A stretch of 64,000 nt of DNA from NCBI GenBank assembly GCA_902776975.1, contig CACYSI010000009.1, positions 1 to 64,000 on the forward strand, read 5' to 3'. This document shows positions 17,266 to 25,032 of this stretch, piece by piece; the first letter of the stretch is position 1, and the number at the start of each line of letters is the position of its first letter. Under the pieces are notes generated by a model that was not told where the DNA came from, ran no database searches, and saw nothing but the letters and a program-made list of their open reading frames with translations. This stretch comes from an uncultured Ruminococcus sp. (lineage in GTDB: Bacteria > Bacillota > Clostridia > Oscillospirales > Acutalibacteraceae). The translations under genes and the position numbers were made by a program.

Positions 17266-18438
17266 ATGGCTAAAAGCAAGGAAAGCTTTGTTGATATCTC
17301 GTCATCTGCCGATGTCAAAAAGGCGTACGGCAAAGACCGCAGATATCAGGAGACTCCCAAGCGTAACCGTAAAGGATTGGCGGGCAGGATAGTCGTGCTC
17401 GTTCTGTCGCTGGTGATGCTGCTGGTTGGCTCCGGGCTTGTATTTTACTATAATGTCCTTGACTCTATGAATTTCAAAGAGCTTGAGACTGATTCTACGC
17501 AGCCTACTTCTAAAATATCCGAGTCTACTACCGTTAGCATCAGTCCCGGCGGCACGACTCTTCTTTCAAGCGACAACGTTCTCAACATACTGCTTTTCGG
17601 TAAGGATTATACCGAGAGCGAAGAGGATTACGGCAGATCAGATACAACGATCCTTCTCTCGATAGACAACGTACACAAAAAGCTCAAATTGACGTCCTTC
17701 CAGCGCGATACCTATGTCGCTATCCCCGGCTACGGAGACAACAAGATCAATTCGGCGTTCTCCTTCGGCGGCGAGAAGCTGGCTATAGATACCATCGAGA
17801 CCAACTTCGGCGTCAAGGTAGATAAGTACGCGACCGTTGACTTTGACTCCTTCAGAGATATCATCGAGATACTCGGCGGCGTAGATATAGAGCTCACGCT
17901 TGAAGAGATCCGTTACATCAACGCTCAGATAGATGTAAACGATCAGCTCGGCGATACCAAGTTTCTTGAATTTGATCCCAATAAAGAGAAGCAGATGATG
18001 CATCTCGACGGATATCAGGCGCTTTGGTATGCCCGCAACAGAGGCGAAGAGAACCTCGGCGGCAACCCTGAGTATTCATTTGACGGCGACGACTGGGATC
18101 GTACCCAGCGCCAGCGTAATCTGATTGATACCGTGCTTCAGGATCTCAGGAGCAAGGCGTCTTTGACAGATTTGGTAGCTATCGCAAACAAGATAGGACC
18201 TCTGGTCACTACAAACCTCAAAAAAGGCGATATTACCTTTTTGATATCCAATATGCTCACATATCTCGGATATGATATGGTAGACCTGTCGCTGCCTTCT
18301 ACCGGCAACTGGCGATACAGTCACTCCGACGACGGACAGAGCATCATTGAGATCACAAACTGGCCTGCTGTCCGCAAGGATGTAGCTAACTTCATTTATG
18401 AAGAGTCCGTGACCGACGGCTCGGCATCAAATAAATAA
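17266..18438 (+). CDS. LytR-CpsA-Psr (LCP) family cell-wall polymer ligase
   Basis: LCP proteins attach teichoic acid-like or capsular glycopolymers to peptidoglycan from undecaprenyl carriers. The protein has a cytoplasmic N-terminus of about 42 residues, one transmembrane helix (about 43-65), a Ser/Thr-rich linker and the LCP domain from about residue 105. Key motifs are present: LLFGKD, GRSDTTILLS with the arginine and aspartates, and SFQRDTYVAIPGYGDNKIN with the conserved RD. A long AT-rich leader (17014-17265) precedes it, with no clear promoter pair that I can assign. A terminator lies just downstream. Confidence 0.92.
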   Translation: MAKSKESFVDISSSADVKKAYGKDRRYQETPKRNRKGLAGRIVVLVLSLVMLLVGSGLVFYYNVLDSMNFKELETDSTQPTSKISESTTVSISPGGTTLLSSDNVLNILLFGKDYTESEEDYGRSDTTILLSIDNVHKKLKLTSFQRDTYVAIPGYGDNKINSAFSFGGEKLAIDTIETNFGVKVDKYATVDFDSFRDIIEILGGVDIELTLEEIRYINAQIDVNDQLGDTKFLEFDPNKEKQMMHLDGYQALWYARNRGEENLGGNPEYSFDGDDWDRTQRQRNLIDTVLQDLRSKASLTDLVAIANKIGPLVTTNLKKGDITFLISNMLTYLGYDMVDLSLPSTGNWRYSHSDDGQSIIEITNWPAVRKDVANFIYEESVTDGSASNK

Positions 18439-18447
18439 CAATAATCG

Positions 18448-18480
18448 GCGGAGGCTTTATTTGGAGCTTCCGCTTTGTTA
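18448..18480 (+). terminator. Terminator of the LCP gene
   Basis: GCGGAGGCT pairs with AGCTTCCGC (one G-U pair) and is followed by TTTGTT. Confidence 0.75.
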
Positions 18481-18539
18481 AATGTCTGTTTTACCCCCTG
18501 CGCAAACCCATTATAATCCACTTCGACACAGGTGATAAA

Positions 18540-19019
18540 ATGAAAGAAAACAGAAAAAAGGAGCTCATACGCTCCGTCAAGTTTACATTATTCTCGATCT
18601 CTGCGGGTGTGATACAGATAGGCTCGTTCACGCTGCTCGAAGAGTTCACTCCGCTGAGCTACTGGCCGTGTTATCTGATATCTCTGGTGCTTTCGGTTGT
18701 ATATAACTTTACGGTGAACCGTAAGTTCACCTTCCATTCGGCGGCTAACGTTCCCGCAGCCATGTTCAAGGTCTTTTTATACTATCTCGTGTTCACTCCG
18801 CTGTCGACGATCGGAGGCAACTACCTTGCCGAGACCTTGCACTGGAATCACTATGTCGTCGAGATACTCAGCATGGTTCTCAACTTTGTCACCGAATTCT
18901 TGTTTACCCGCTTTGTAGTGTACAAAAATCAGGTCGATAACGCCGATAGCTATTTGGAAAAAGAAGCCAAAAAAGCTGAGCAAGCCTCTGTAAAGGCGTC
19001 TGAGGGCGATCAATATTGA
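18540..19019 (+). CDS. GtrA-family membrane protein
   Basis: GtrA-family proteins are four-helix membrane proteins linked to the flipping of undecaprenyl-phosphate-linked sugars. The typical motif VVYNFTVNRKFTF follows the second helix and the C-terminal half ends with LFTRFVVYKNQ. The length is 159 residues with a charged Lys/Glu-rich tail. GGTGAT precedes the ATG. It lies between the LCP gene and the GH13 gene; a role in surface glycan synthesis is consistent with LCP, GT2 and LicD nearby. Confidence 0.88.
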   Translation: MKENRKKELIRSVKFTLFSISAGVIQIGSFTLLEEFTPLSYWPCYLISLVLSVVYNFTVNRKFTFHSAANVPAAMFKVFLYYLVFTPLSTIGGNYLAETLHWNHYVVEILSMVLNFVTEFLFTRFVVYKNQVDNADSYLEKEAKKAEQASVKASEGDQY

Positions 19020-19030
19020 TTTTAAACAGC

Positions 19031-19064
19031 AACAGCCGCAGTCATTTGACCGCGGCTGTTTTTG
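19031..19064. terminator. Terminator between the GtrA gene and the GH13-DUF1653 gene
   Basis: AACAGCCGC pairs with GCGGCTGTT and is followed by TTTT on the plus strand. Confidence 0.8.
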
Positions 19065-19105
19065 CGATAAAAATATAGTGTTTCGTGTTAATAAAGCGAT
19101 TATTA

Positions 19106-20749
19106 TCAATCTATCTTTTCAAATCTTCTCATTTTCTTACCGTCACGCTCGATGATCTCACGGAACATCTCGTAAGGTCTTACCCATAGCTCGTGATCTC
19201 CGTACAGCGCGCGGTATATGACCATCTTTTCGGCCGTTTCGCTGTCTTTTGCAAAGTCGACCACTTCATATTCGTTGCCCTTAAAGTGTCTGTAGCGTCC
19301 TTTGACTATCTCTTCGGGCTTTAGCTCAGGCTCTGACTCGGGTTGAAGCTGAGAAATCGTCCGAGGCACGCTTACTTCTTCGCTGATATATTCAAAGTCT
19401 ATGCTCAGTGAGCCGTCGTTCTCGACCAGTATCATCGAGCTCATTGGAGGAACGGTGATCTCGAACCATCCGCTGCAATCGTACTTAGTGTTGTCGTTCA
19501 GAACATCCGTCAGCACGCCGTTGAAGCCTGTGTTGACTCCGACGCTGCGGGGCTCGCTGCTCTGATTCAGCATGATATAGAGCTTTTGGCTGTCGGTTTT
19601 CATAGAGTAGCACATATGCTCAAGCTGTATCAGCTCGTTTTTGTATCTGCCTGTCTGCAACGCTTCAAGGCTGTGTTTGAGCTTGCCGAGTCTGCATATG
19701 TGCTCAAAAAGCTCTGTATCCGGATTTTCGTATGAGTTCGGGTCAAACTCTCTTCTCAGGTCATCGTCGGAGTGCCTTTCCTTTTTGCCCTCTATACCGA
19801 ACTCGCTGCCGTAGTATACAGACGGCACGCCGGGCATGGTATACAGCATCGTATATACGTTTTTGAGCAGACCCTTGTCGCGGATGATGCTCGCCAGTCT
19901 CGTTACGTCGTGATTATCGGCGAAGTTGTACAGATACAGATTCTTGTATATGCCCCAGTCGCCGCATTCTCTGTCCAGCGAGTGAGCGAACTCAAAGTAG
20001 TTTCGGTCATTGTGACAAGAGTACAGAGCCTTGTAGATATCGTAGTTAGTTACCGAGTCGAGCATTTCGTTGTTGGCGAGGCGGTTGTAGTCACCGCCTA
20101 CGATCTCGCCGAATAGCCAGAAGTCAGGCTTGTTCTCCCTGCACGCCCATCTCAGACGCTTGAAGAAGTTTACATCCATGACGTTGGCGGCGTCGAGCCT
20201 GAGTCCGTCTATGTCAAACTCTTTTATCCAGAAGCGTACGGCGTCGAGCAGGTATTCCACCACATCGTTGTTTTGCAGATTGAGCTTGACAAGATCGTAA
20301 AAGCCTGCCCAGCCCTCATAGCTGAAGTTGTCTCCGTAAGGACTCTGCCTGTCAAAGCGGATATCGTGGAACCACGAGGTGTATATCGAGCCCATGCCGC
20401 GCTCCTGTATATCCTTGAACGCGAAGAAATCTCTGCCGACATGGTTGAATACGCCGTCGAGCAGTATCCTCATGCCGTTCTGATGCAGGGTATCGCACAG
20501 CTTTTTGAAGCTCTCGTTATCACCGAGACGGCTGTCTACCTTGAAGTAGTCTATGGTATCGTAGCCGTGGCGTGTGCTCTCAAATAGAGGGTTGAACAAA
20601 ATCGTGTTCACGCCCATCTTTTTTAGATGCGGTATAAAGCCGTATATCCGGTCGAGCCTGTACTCCTGCTTAAAATCGTTTTCTTTAGGAGCTCCGCAGC
20701 AGCCAAGAGGATATATGTTGTAAATAACAGCGTCGTTGATCCAGTGCAT
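19106..20749 (-). CDS. Intracellular GH13 alpha-amylase-family enzyme with C-terminal DUF1653 domain
   Basis: This 547-residue protein lacks a signal peptide, so it should act on imported maltodextrins. The GH13 barrel is complete: LLDGVFNH (D98), DGLRLD (nucleophile D186), LFGE (acid/base E215) and FADNHD (H280-D281). A beta domain follows, and residues about 484-547 form a DUF1653 domain (GRYRHFKGNEYEVVDFAKDS, then YRALYGDHELWVRPYEMF). DUF1653 usually occurs alone as a small protein of unknown function, so the fusion is unusual. Activity may be alpha-amylase, neopullulanase or cyclomaltodextrinase. A consensus promoter and an inverted repeat lie upstream. Confidence 0.9.
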   Translation of the reverse strand: MHWINDAVIYNIYPLGCCGAPKENDFKQEYRLDRIYGFIPHLKKMGVNTILFNPLFESTRHGYDTIDYFKVDSRLGDNESFKKLCDTLHQNGMRILLDGVFNHVGRDFFAFKDIQERGMGSIYTSWFHDIRFDRQSPYGDNFSYEGWAGFYDLVKLNLQNNDVVEYLLDAVRFWIKEFDIDGLRLDAANVMDVNFFKRLRWACRENKPDFWLFGEIVGGDYNRLANNEMLDSVTNYDIYKALYSCHNDRNYFEFAHSLDRECGDWGIYKNLYLYNFADNHDVTRLASIIRDKGLLKNVYTMLYTMPGVPSVYYGSEFGIEGKKERHSDDDLRREFDPNSYENPDTELFEHICRLGKLKHSLEALQTGRYKNELIQLEHMCYSMKTDSQKLYIMLNQSSEPRSVGVNTGFNGVLTDVLNDNTKYDCSGWFEITVPPMSSMILVENDGSLSIDFEYISEEVSVPRTISQLQPESEPELKPEEIVKGRYRHFKGNEYEVVDFAKDSETAEKMVIYRALYGDHELWVRPYEMFREIIERDGKKMRRFEKID

Positions 20750-20763
20750 AATTTACCTCCCTT

Positions 20764-20802
20764 ATACCGATCTCAAATAAATGCTGAAAAAGAAATCGGT
20801 AT
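20764..20802 (-). promoter_or_regulatory. Inverted repeat between promoter and start of the GH13-DUF1653 gene
   Basis: ATACCGAT (20764-20771) and ATCGGTAT (20795-20802) are perfect inverted copies 23 bases apart in the 5' leader. Next to it lies the sequence TTGATTGGCAATTGATC, which has a repeated TTGAT. Either could be an operator for a carbohydrate-responsive repressor, or the pair may form a leader hairpin. No regulator gene is nearby. Confidence 0.35.
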
Positions 20803-20820
20803 CAGATCAATTGCCAATCA

Positions 20821-20848
20821 ATTATATCATTTTTAAGCGTATTGTCAA
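20821..20848 (-). promoter_or_regulatory. Sigma-A promoter of the GH13-DUF1653 gene
   Basis: On the minus strand TTGACA (20843-20848) and TATAAT (20821-20826) are both perfect, with a 16-base spacer. Transcription would begin near 20814, giving a leader of about 65 bases that carries the inverted repeat. Confidence 0.75.
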
Positions 20849-20912
20849 ATGATATTGAATTATTCGAAAACTTGTGGTAATATAATACGCAGACAAAAGA
20901 AAGAGGTGCTGT

Positions 20913-21389
20913 ATGGCTAAGTATACATATGTTGAAGAGAATGTCGAGTCAAAGTCAGAGAAGCGTGTCCGTATATTTCTGGCTGTATTATATTTTATCC
21001 AGGTGCTGTTGATCCCCCTGCCGCTTATGCAGGGCACTATCACCGAGGGAGAGCTGGCAGGAGGAGCGGGTCACCGTACCGCGCTCAATTTTGTGTTCCA
21101 GTATAACGGCTTCAACAGCTTCAGTGAGGTGATGCTCGCGGTCTACGGAGCGATACTTATCGTGATGCCTATCGTTTCGTTCTTCTTCTGCATACTCGAC
21201 AAGAGATCATACAAAAAATATGTAGTAAGCTACATCACGAGCATACTTTGCGCCGTTATCATCTGCTTCGGCCCTAAGGATTCGATAGCTATAGGCGGCG
21301 TTTTTACGCTGATAGTCAACGTTATCACCCTGTTCATGACTACTCAGGGCTTACAGGCTACCCGTATGAGGATGAATAATACAAAATAA
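20913..21389 (+). CDS. Four-helix membrane protein of unknown function
   Basis: I do not recognise this 158-residue protein. It has a charged N-terminus (about 1-20), a hydrophobic helix (about 21-40, IFLAVLYFIQVLLIPLPL), then helices near 72-95, 104-118 and 127-145, and ends in a polar tail. There are no repeated motifs or metal-binding clusters. An AAGAGGTG ribosome-binding site is placed before the ATG. It diverges from the GH13-DUF1653 gene and is followed by a short gap and a lipoprotein gene in the same direction. Confidence 0.7.
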   Translation: MAKYTYVEENVESKSEKRVRIFLAVLYFIQVLLIPLPLMQGTITEGELAGGAGHRTALNFVFQYNGFNSFSEVMLAVYGAILIVMPIVSFFFCILDKRSYKKYVVSYITSILCAVIICFGPKDSIAIGGVFTLIVNVITLFMTTQGLQATRMRMNNTK

Positions 21390-21414
21390 AAAATCAGGTT
21401 TTATAAACAAGCTG

Positions 21415-21451
21415 CCTCGCATATACATTACACGGTGATGTATATGCGAGG
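21415..21451 (+). promoter_or_regulatory. Perfect hairpin covering the lipoprotein start codon
   Basis: A 14-base arm at 21415-21428 (CCTCGCATATACAT) pairs perfectly with 21438-21451. The loop TACACGGTG contains the GGTG of the ribosome-binding site, and the right arm includes the likely ATG (21444). The fold could limit translation of the lipoprotein or end the upstream transcript, although no T-run follows. Confidence 0.6.
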
Positions 21452-21794
21452 TAAGTTTATTTTTGCCGCTGTATTATCGGCGGTAATGCTGCTTTCGGGC
21501 TGTGACCGAAACATACGCGGGCCTGCGGACGAGCTGAGGATGTACGGCTGGCAGTCCGAGCTTGAAGGCGGCAACATCGTCACACTCAGCTTTGACGGCT
21601 CTGACGCGACCTTGAGCGCTGACGGCGGCGTTGATCCTTTGCTGTTAGAGGGCTTATGCGCCGTTACCGACGATACAGTGGTTATCTGCGACAGCGAAAC
21701 GGGTTATAATTACAGCTTCGGCTACAAATTGTACGGCGACAGGGTAGAGCTGAGTATATTTGACAGCGAGATAACACTCAAAAAGCTCCCATAA
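21444..21794 (+). CDS. Small lipoprotein of unknown function
   Basis: The N-terminus has a type II signal peptide (FIFAAVLSAVMLLSGC) with the lipobox LSGC, so the mature protein should be lipid-anchored outside the membrane. The remaining ~95 residues look like a small beta-rich domain (YGWQSELEGGNIVTLSFDG ... YSFGYKLYGDRVELSIFDS) resembling lipocalin-like DUF5640-type modules, but I cannot name it firmly. In-frame GTG (21435) and ATG (21438) codons precede the chosen ATG; 21444 fits the GGTGAT spacing seen in neighbouring genes. The start region is within a strong hairpin. Confidence 0.75.
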   Translation: MRGKFIFAAVLSAVMLLSGCDRNIRGPADELRMYGWQSELEGGNIVTLSFDGSDATLSADGGVDPLLLEGLCAVTDDTVVICDSETGYNYSFGYKLYGDRVELSIFDSEITLKKLP

Positions 21795-21803
21795 TTCTCT
21801 TAT

Positions 21804-21958
21804 ACTAATTTTCAATAAAAAATAGACAAATTACTATCGAGGATGATTTTCGTAAGACGAGGCGAACGACGCAGGCATACTGGCGTATGTAAAGGAGTTC
21901 AACGAAGTATTACGGAAATCAGACCGATAAGAATGTCAAGTTTTTATTGAATATTAGT
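21804..21958. repeat. Long imperfect palindrome with CATAC-TGGC-GTATG apex
   Basis: The 155-base element has 18-base terminal inverted repeats (ACTAATTTTCAATAAAAA at 21804-21821 and its complement with one mismatch at 21941-21958). Inner arms also pair (GATTTTCGTAA with TTACGGAAATC), and the exact centre is the hairpin CATAC TGGC GTATG (21876-21889). It fills the gap between two genes. A second element with the same apex and similar size is at 63639-63820. It may be a MITE-like repeat or a structured RNA; no coding content is evident. Confidence 0.75.
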
Positions 21959-22012
21959 AAAAGACACTTGTATTATCCGACGGTATTTGATATTATACAG
22001 TCGGTGATAAAA

Positions 22013-22651
22013 ATGAAATTTGTCAAAAATCTTTTTTCGGCGGTGCTTGCCGGTATAATGATATCCTTCGGCGGCGCTGTGTATCTCGCTTGTACCGCTG
22101 CCGATAACTCGGCTCTCGGAGCGATACTGTTCTCTCTGGGTTTATCTGTCATACTGATAATGGGCTTTTTGCTGTTCACGGGCAAGACGGCTTATCTTTT
22201 GGAGAATAAGCCCGATTATATCCTGTATCTGCTCACTGTGTGGCTGGGCAATATACTCGGCTGTATGTTGACGGGGCTGCTCGTGAACCTCGCTAAGCCT
22301 CAGCTCGCCGAGACAGCTCAGAAGCTCTGTGACGCTAAGCTCACTCAAAGTCCGTGGCAGACGATCATCCTCGGCGCTCTGTGCGGCATACTGGTCTATA
22401 TAGCGGTAGATTACTTCAAGAGCGATGACGACAAAAAATCTCTGCCGAAGTACCTGCTGGTGTTCACCTGTGTGCCCGCTTTCATACTTTGCGGCTTTGA
22501 GCACAGCGTAGCGGATATGTTCTACTTTGCCGCTTCATCAGGTTTTGCTCTGTATACGGTCAAAGGCATAGTATATATCCTGCTGGTATCTCTGGGCAAC
22601 CTTGTCGGAGCGGTGCTTTTCCACACAGTCAAAAAGGCGGTTTTGAAGTGA
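22013..22651 (+). CDS. Formate/nitrite transporter (FNT) family channel
   Basis: FNT channels are pentameric pores for formate, nitrite or related small anions. The 212-residue protein has six predicted helices and two family signatures: FSAVLAGIMISFGGAVYL in the first helix and the reentrant GFEHSVADMF motif with its conserved histidine before the last helices. The frame reaches back to 21947, but GGTGAT three to four bases before the ATG at 22013 marks the start. Formate export fits a fermentative anaerobe. The long palindrome lies in its upstream region. Confidence 0.9.
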   Translation: MKFVKNLFSAVLAGIMISFGGAVYLACTAADNSALGAILFSLGLSVILIMGFLLFTGKTAYLLENKPDYILYLLTVWLGNILGCMLTGLLVNLAKPQLAETAQKLCDAKLTQSPWQTIILGALCGILVYIAVDYFKSDDDKKSLPKYLLVFTCVPAFILCGFEHSVADMFYFAASSGFALYTVKGIVYILLVSLGNLVGAVLFHTVKKAVLK

Positions 22652-22673
22652 AAATGAATAAATAATAACCTTG

Positions 22674-22705
22674 AAAAAGTCGCGGTTTATTGCGACTTTT
22701 TTCTT
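22674..22705 (+). terminator. Terminator of the FNT gene
   Basis: AAAAAGTCGC pairs with GCGACTTTTT and is followed by a long T/C-rich run. Confidence 0.88.
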
Positions 22706-22712
22706 TTTTCTG

Positions 22713-22741
22713 TTGCTATCTATATGTTTTTATGCTATAAT
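22713..22741 (+). promoter_or_regulatory. Sigma-A promoter of ruvCAB
   Basis: TTGCTA (22713-22718), a 17-base spacer and TATAAT (22736-22741). Transcription would start near 22748, about 50 bases before ruvC. Confidence 0.75.
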
Positions 22742-22797
22742 AAACTGTCAATTTATGCACATATAGATTGTTATTATTACTAAATAGGTGAGAAGAC

Positions 22798-23307
22798 TTG
22801 ATTATTCTCGGTATAGATCCCGGTTACGCGATAGTCGGATGGGGTGTGATCGAATACAAAAACAGCGTTCATACACCTGTAGCCTTCGGCGCTATAACTA
22901 CCGAGGCGCACACCGATTTTAACATGAGACTCAGGCATATCTATGACGATACGGTCGAGCTGATTTCCAAAGGTAAGCCCGACGCTATCTCGATAGAAAA
23001 GCTGTATTTCAACACCAACACCACCACGGCGATATATGTAGCGGAGGCGAGGGGAGTTATCCTGCTCGCGGCGAGTCAGGCGAACATCCCCGTATATGAG
23101 TATACTCCGCTGCAGGTCAAGACCGCCGTCACCGGCTACGGCAAGGCGCTCAAGCCGCAGGTCATGGAGATGACCAGACGCCTTCTGCATCTTAAAGAGG
23201 TGCCTAAGCCCGATGATACCGCCGACGCGCTCGCCATAGCCATCACCCATACCCAGGCGGCGGGCACGGGGCTCAGAGATTATATGCTTAAGAGAGGTAT
23301 TAAGTGA
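22798..23307 (+). CDS. ruvC: Holliday junction resolvase RuvC
   Basis: RuvC cuts Holliday junctions during recombinational repair. The RNase H-like fold begins IILGIDPGYAIVGWG (first catalytic aspartate in GIDPG), followed by the conserved SIEKLYFNTNTTTA, the glutamate in VAEARGVILL and the late catalytic aspartates in PDDTADALAIAI. The length (169) is normal. The start is TTG, preceded by AGGTGAGAAG; no closer ATG keeps the first strand. ruvA starts on its last base. Confidence 0.95.
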   Translation: MIILGIDPGYAIVGWGVIEYKNSVHTPVAFGAITTEAHTDFNMRLRHIYDDTVELISKGKPDAISIEKLYFNTNTTTAIYVAEARGVILLAASQANIPVYEYTPLQVKTAVTGYGKALKPQVMEMTRRLLHLKEVPKPDDTADALAIAITHTQAAGTGLRDYMLKRGIK

Positions 23308-23897
23308 TGATTTATTCTGTACGCGGAAATCTCATACTTATGGACGCAGGTATAGCCGTAGTAGAGTGCGGCGGAGTAGGCTACAGGGTACAGACCTCGA
23401 TATCTACGCAGAAGACCTTAAAGCTCAACAGTGAGGTCATGCTGTACACATACATGAACGTCCGCGAGGACGCTATGGAGCTGTTCGGATTCGCTACCAA
23501 AGCCGAGCTGGCCACCTTCAAGATGCTGATAGCTATCACGGGCGTAGGTCCCAAGGTCGCGCTCGCCATACTCTCGGAGCTCAGCTCAGAGCAGATAGCT
23601 ATGGCTGTGTCGGCCGGCGACAGCAAGACACTGACCCGAGCCTCGGGCGTAGGCCCCAAGCTCGCCCAGCGTATCGTGCTCGAGCTCAAGGACAAGATCA
23701 AGGGCACGGTCGATACAGAGGGCTTTGATTCCGGTAAGGGCTCTGTGATAGCCGATACCGGCAACGTGCCCAAGGCTGTAGCGGCTCTCGCTGTGCTGGG
23801 ATACTCAGCGGCCGACGTTACGCCTATACTGTCGAGGCTCGATCCCTCAATGAGCGTCGAAGCCATGATCGCGGCAACGCTCAGACAAATGGCTTGA
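23307..23897 (+). CDS. ruvA: Holliday junction branch migration protein RuvA
   Basis: RuvA binds Holliday junctions and loads RuvB. The OB-fold N-terminus (MIYSVRGNLILMDAGIAVVE) is followed by tandem HhH motifs (ITGVGPKVALAILSEL and ASGVGPKLAQRIVLEL) and a C-terminal domain that contacts RuvB (about 150-196). The ATG at 23307 is chosen over the GTG one codon earlier because it gives the standard MIYSVRG start; it overlaps the ruvC stop by one base. Confidence 0.95.
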   Translation: MIYSVRGNLILMDAGIAVVECGGVGYRVQTSISTQKTLKLNSEVMLYTYMNVREDAMELFGFATKAELATFKMLIAITGVGPKVALAILSELSSEQIAMAVSAGDSKTLTRASGVGPKLAQRIVLELKDKIKGTVDTEGFDSGKGSVIADTGNVPKAVAALAVLGYSAADVTPILSRLDPSMSVEAMIAATLRQMA

Positions 23898-23947
23898 TTC
23901 TTCAGACAGATGGTTTAATGCGACACCTTTGACGAAAGGAAACTGAA

Positions 23948-25015
23948 ATGGATTACAATACGGATTTTGAGATGGATTTTGAAAACAGAATAATGGATAC
24001 TTCCGAAATCCCCTCTGATCTCGCTGACTCGGATAACCCCCTCAGACCGAGGACACTGACCGAGTATATAGGACAGGATAAGGCTAAAGAGAATCTGAGA
24101 GTATTTATCGAAGCCGCAAAAAAGCGCGGCGAGTCACTCGATCATGTATTGCTCTACGGCCCTCCCGGACTGGGCAAGACCACTCTCGCGGGCATCATAG
24201 CTAACGAGATGGGCGTAAATATCCGCATCACCTCAGGTCCCGCTATAGAGAAGCCCGGTGATCTGGCGGCTCTGCTAACTAACCTCAACTCGGGCGATGT
24301 GCTGTTCATAGACGAGATACACCGCCTGTCACGTTCGGTAGAGGAGATACTCTATCCGTCTATGGAGGACTTTGCCATAGATATCATCACGGGCAAGGGT
24401 CAGATGGCGGCTTCGTATCATCTGCCGTTGCCAAAGTTCACGCTTGTAGGCGCTACCACCAGAGCGGGTCAGCTCACCGCTCCGCTCAGAGACCGCTTCG
24501 GCGTAGTGCTCAGACTCGAGATGTACACTCCCGAGGAGCTCGGCGAGATCATCACACGCTCGGCGGGTATACTCAATATCAAGATAGATGAAGAGGGAGC
24601 CTTAGAGCTTGCCTCACGTTCAAGAGGTACGCCCCGTATCGCTAACAGACTGTTAAAGCGCGTCCGCGACTTCTCGGAGGTCATTTCCGACGGAGTCATT
24701 ACTCTCGAGGTAGCTCAGACGGCTCTCGACAGGCTCGAGATAGACGAGCTGGGTCTGGATCAGAACGACAGACGTATGCTCGACGCTATGATACGCTACT
24801 ATCGCGGAGGTCCGGTAGGGCTCGAGACCTTAGCCGCCGCCATAGGCGAAGAGGCTGTCACCATAGAGGACGTATACGAGCCTTATCTTATGCAGATCGG
24901 CTTTTTGTCCCGAACTCCAAGAGGCAGATGCGTTACCGCGGCAGCCTATGAGCATCTCGGATATAAGGCGCCGGCTAACACGGTCGCCGCTCAGGGCAGC
25001 TTATTTGATAACTGA
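23948..25015 (+). CDS. ruvB: Holliday junction helicase RuvB
   Basis: RuvB is the hexameric AAA+ motor that drives branch migration with RuvA. Residues 71-78 are Walker A (GPPGLGKT), LFIDEIHRL is Walker B, VGATTRAG is sensor I, and a winged-helix domain follows ([17 protein letters not shown] at the end). The length is 355. GAAAGGAAACTGAA is the ribosome-binding region before the ATG. The order ruvC-ruvA-ruvB is the common one, with a 50-base gap here. Confidence 0.96.
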   Translation: MDYNTDFEMDFENRIMDTSEIPSDLADSDNPLRPRTLTEYIGQDKAKENLRVFIEAAKKRGESLDHVLLYGPPGLGKTTLAGIIANEMGVNIRITSGPAIEKPGDLAALLTNLNSGDVLFIDEIHRLSRSVEEILYPSMEDFAIDIITGKGQMAASYHLPLPKFTLVGATTRAGQLTAPLRDRFGVVLRLEMYTPEELGEIITRSAGILNIKIDEEGALELASRSRGTPRIANRLLKRVRDFSEVISDGVITLEVAQTALDRLEIDELGLDQNDRRMLDAMIRYYRGGPVGLETLAAAIGEEAVTIEDVYEPYLMQIGFLSRTPRGRCVTAAAYEHLGYKAPANTVAAQGSLFDN

Positions 25016-25032
25016 TAAGAGAGATTGTATAG

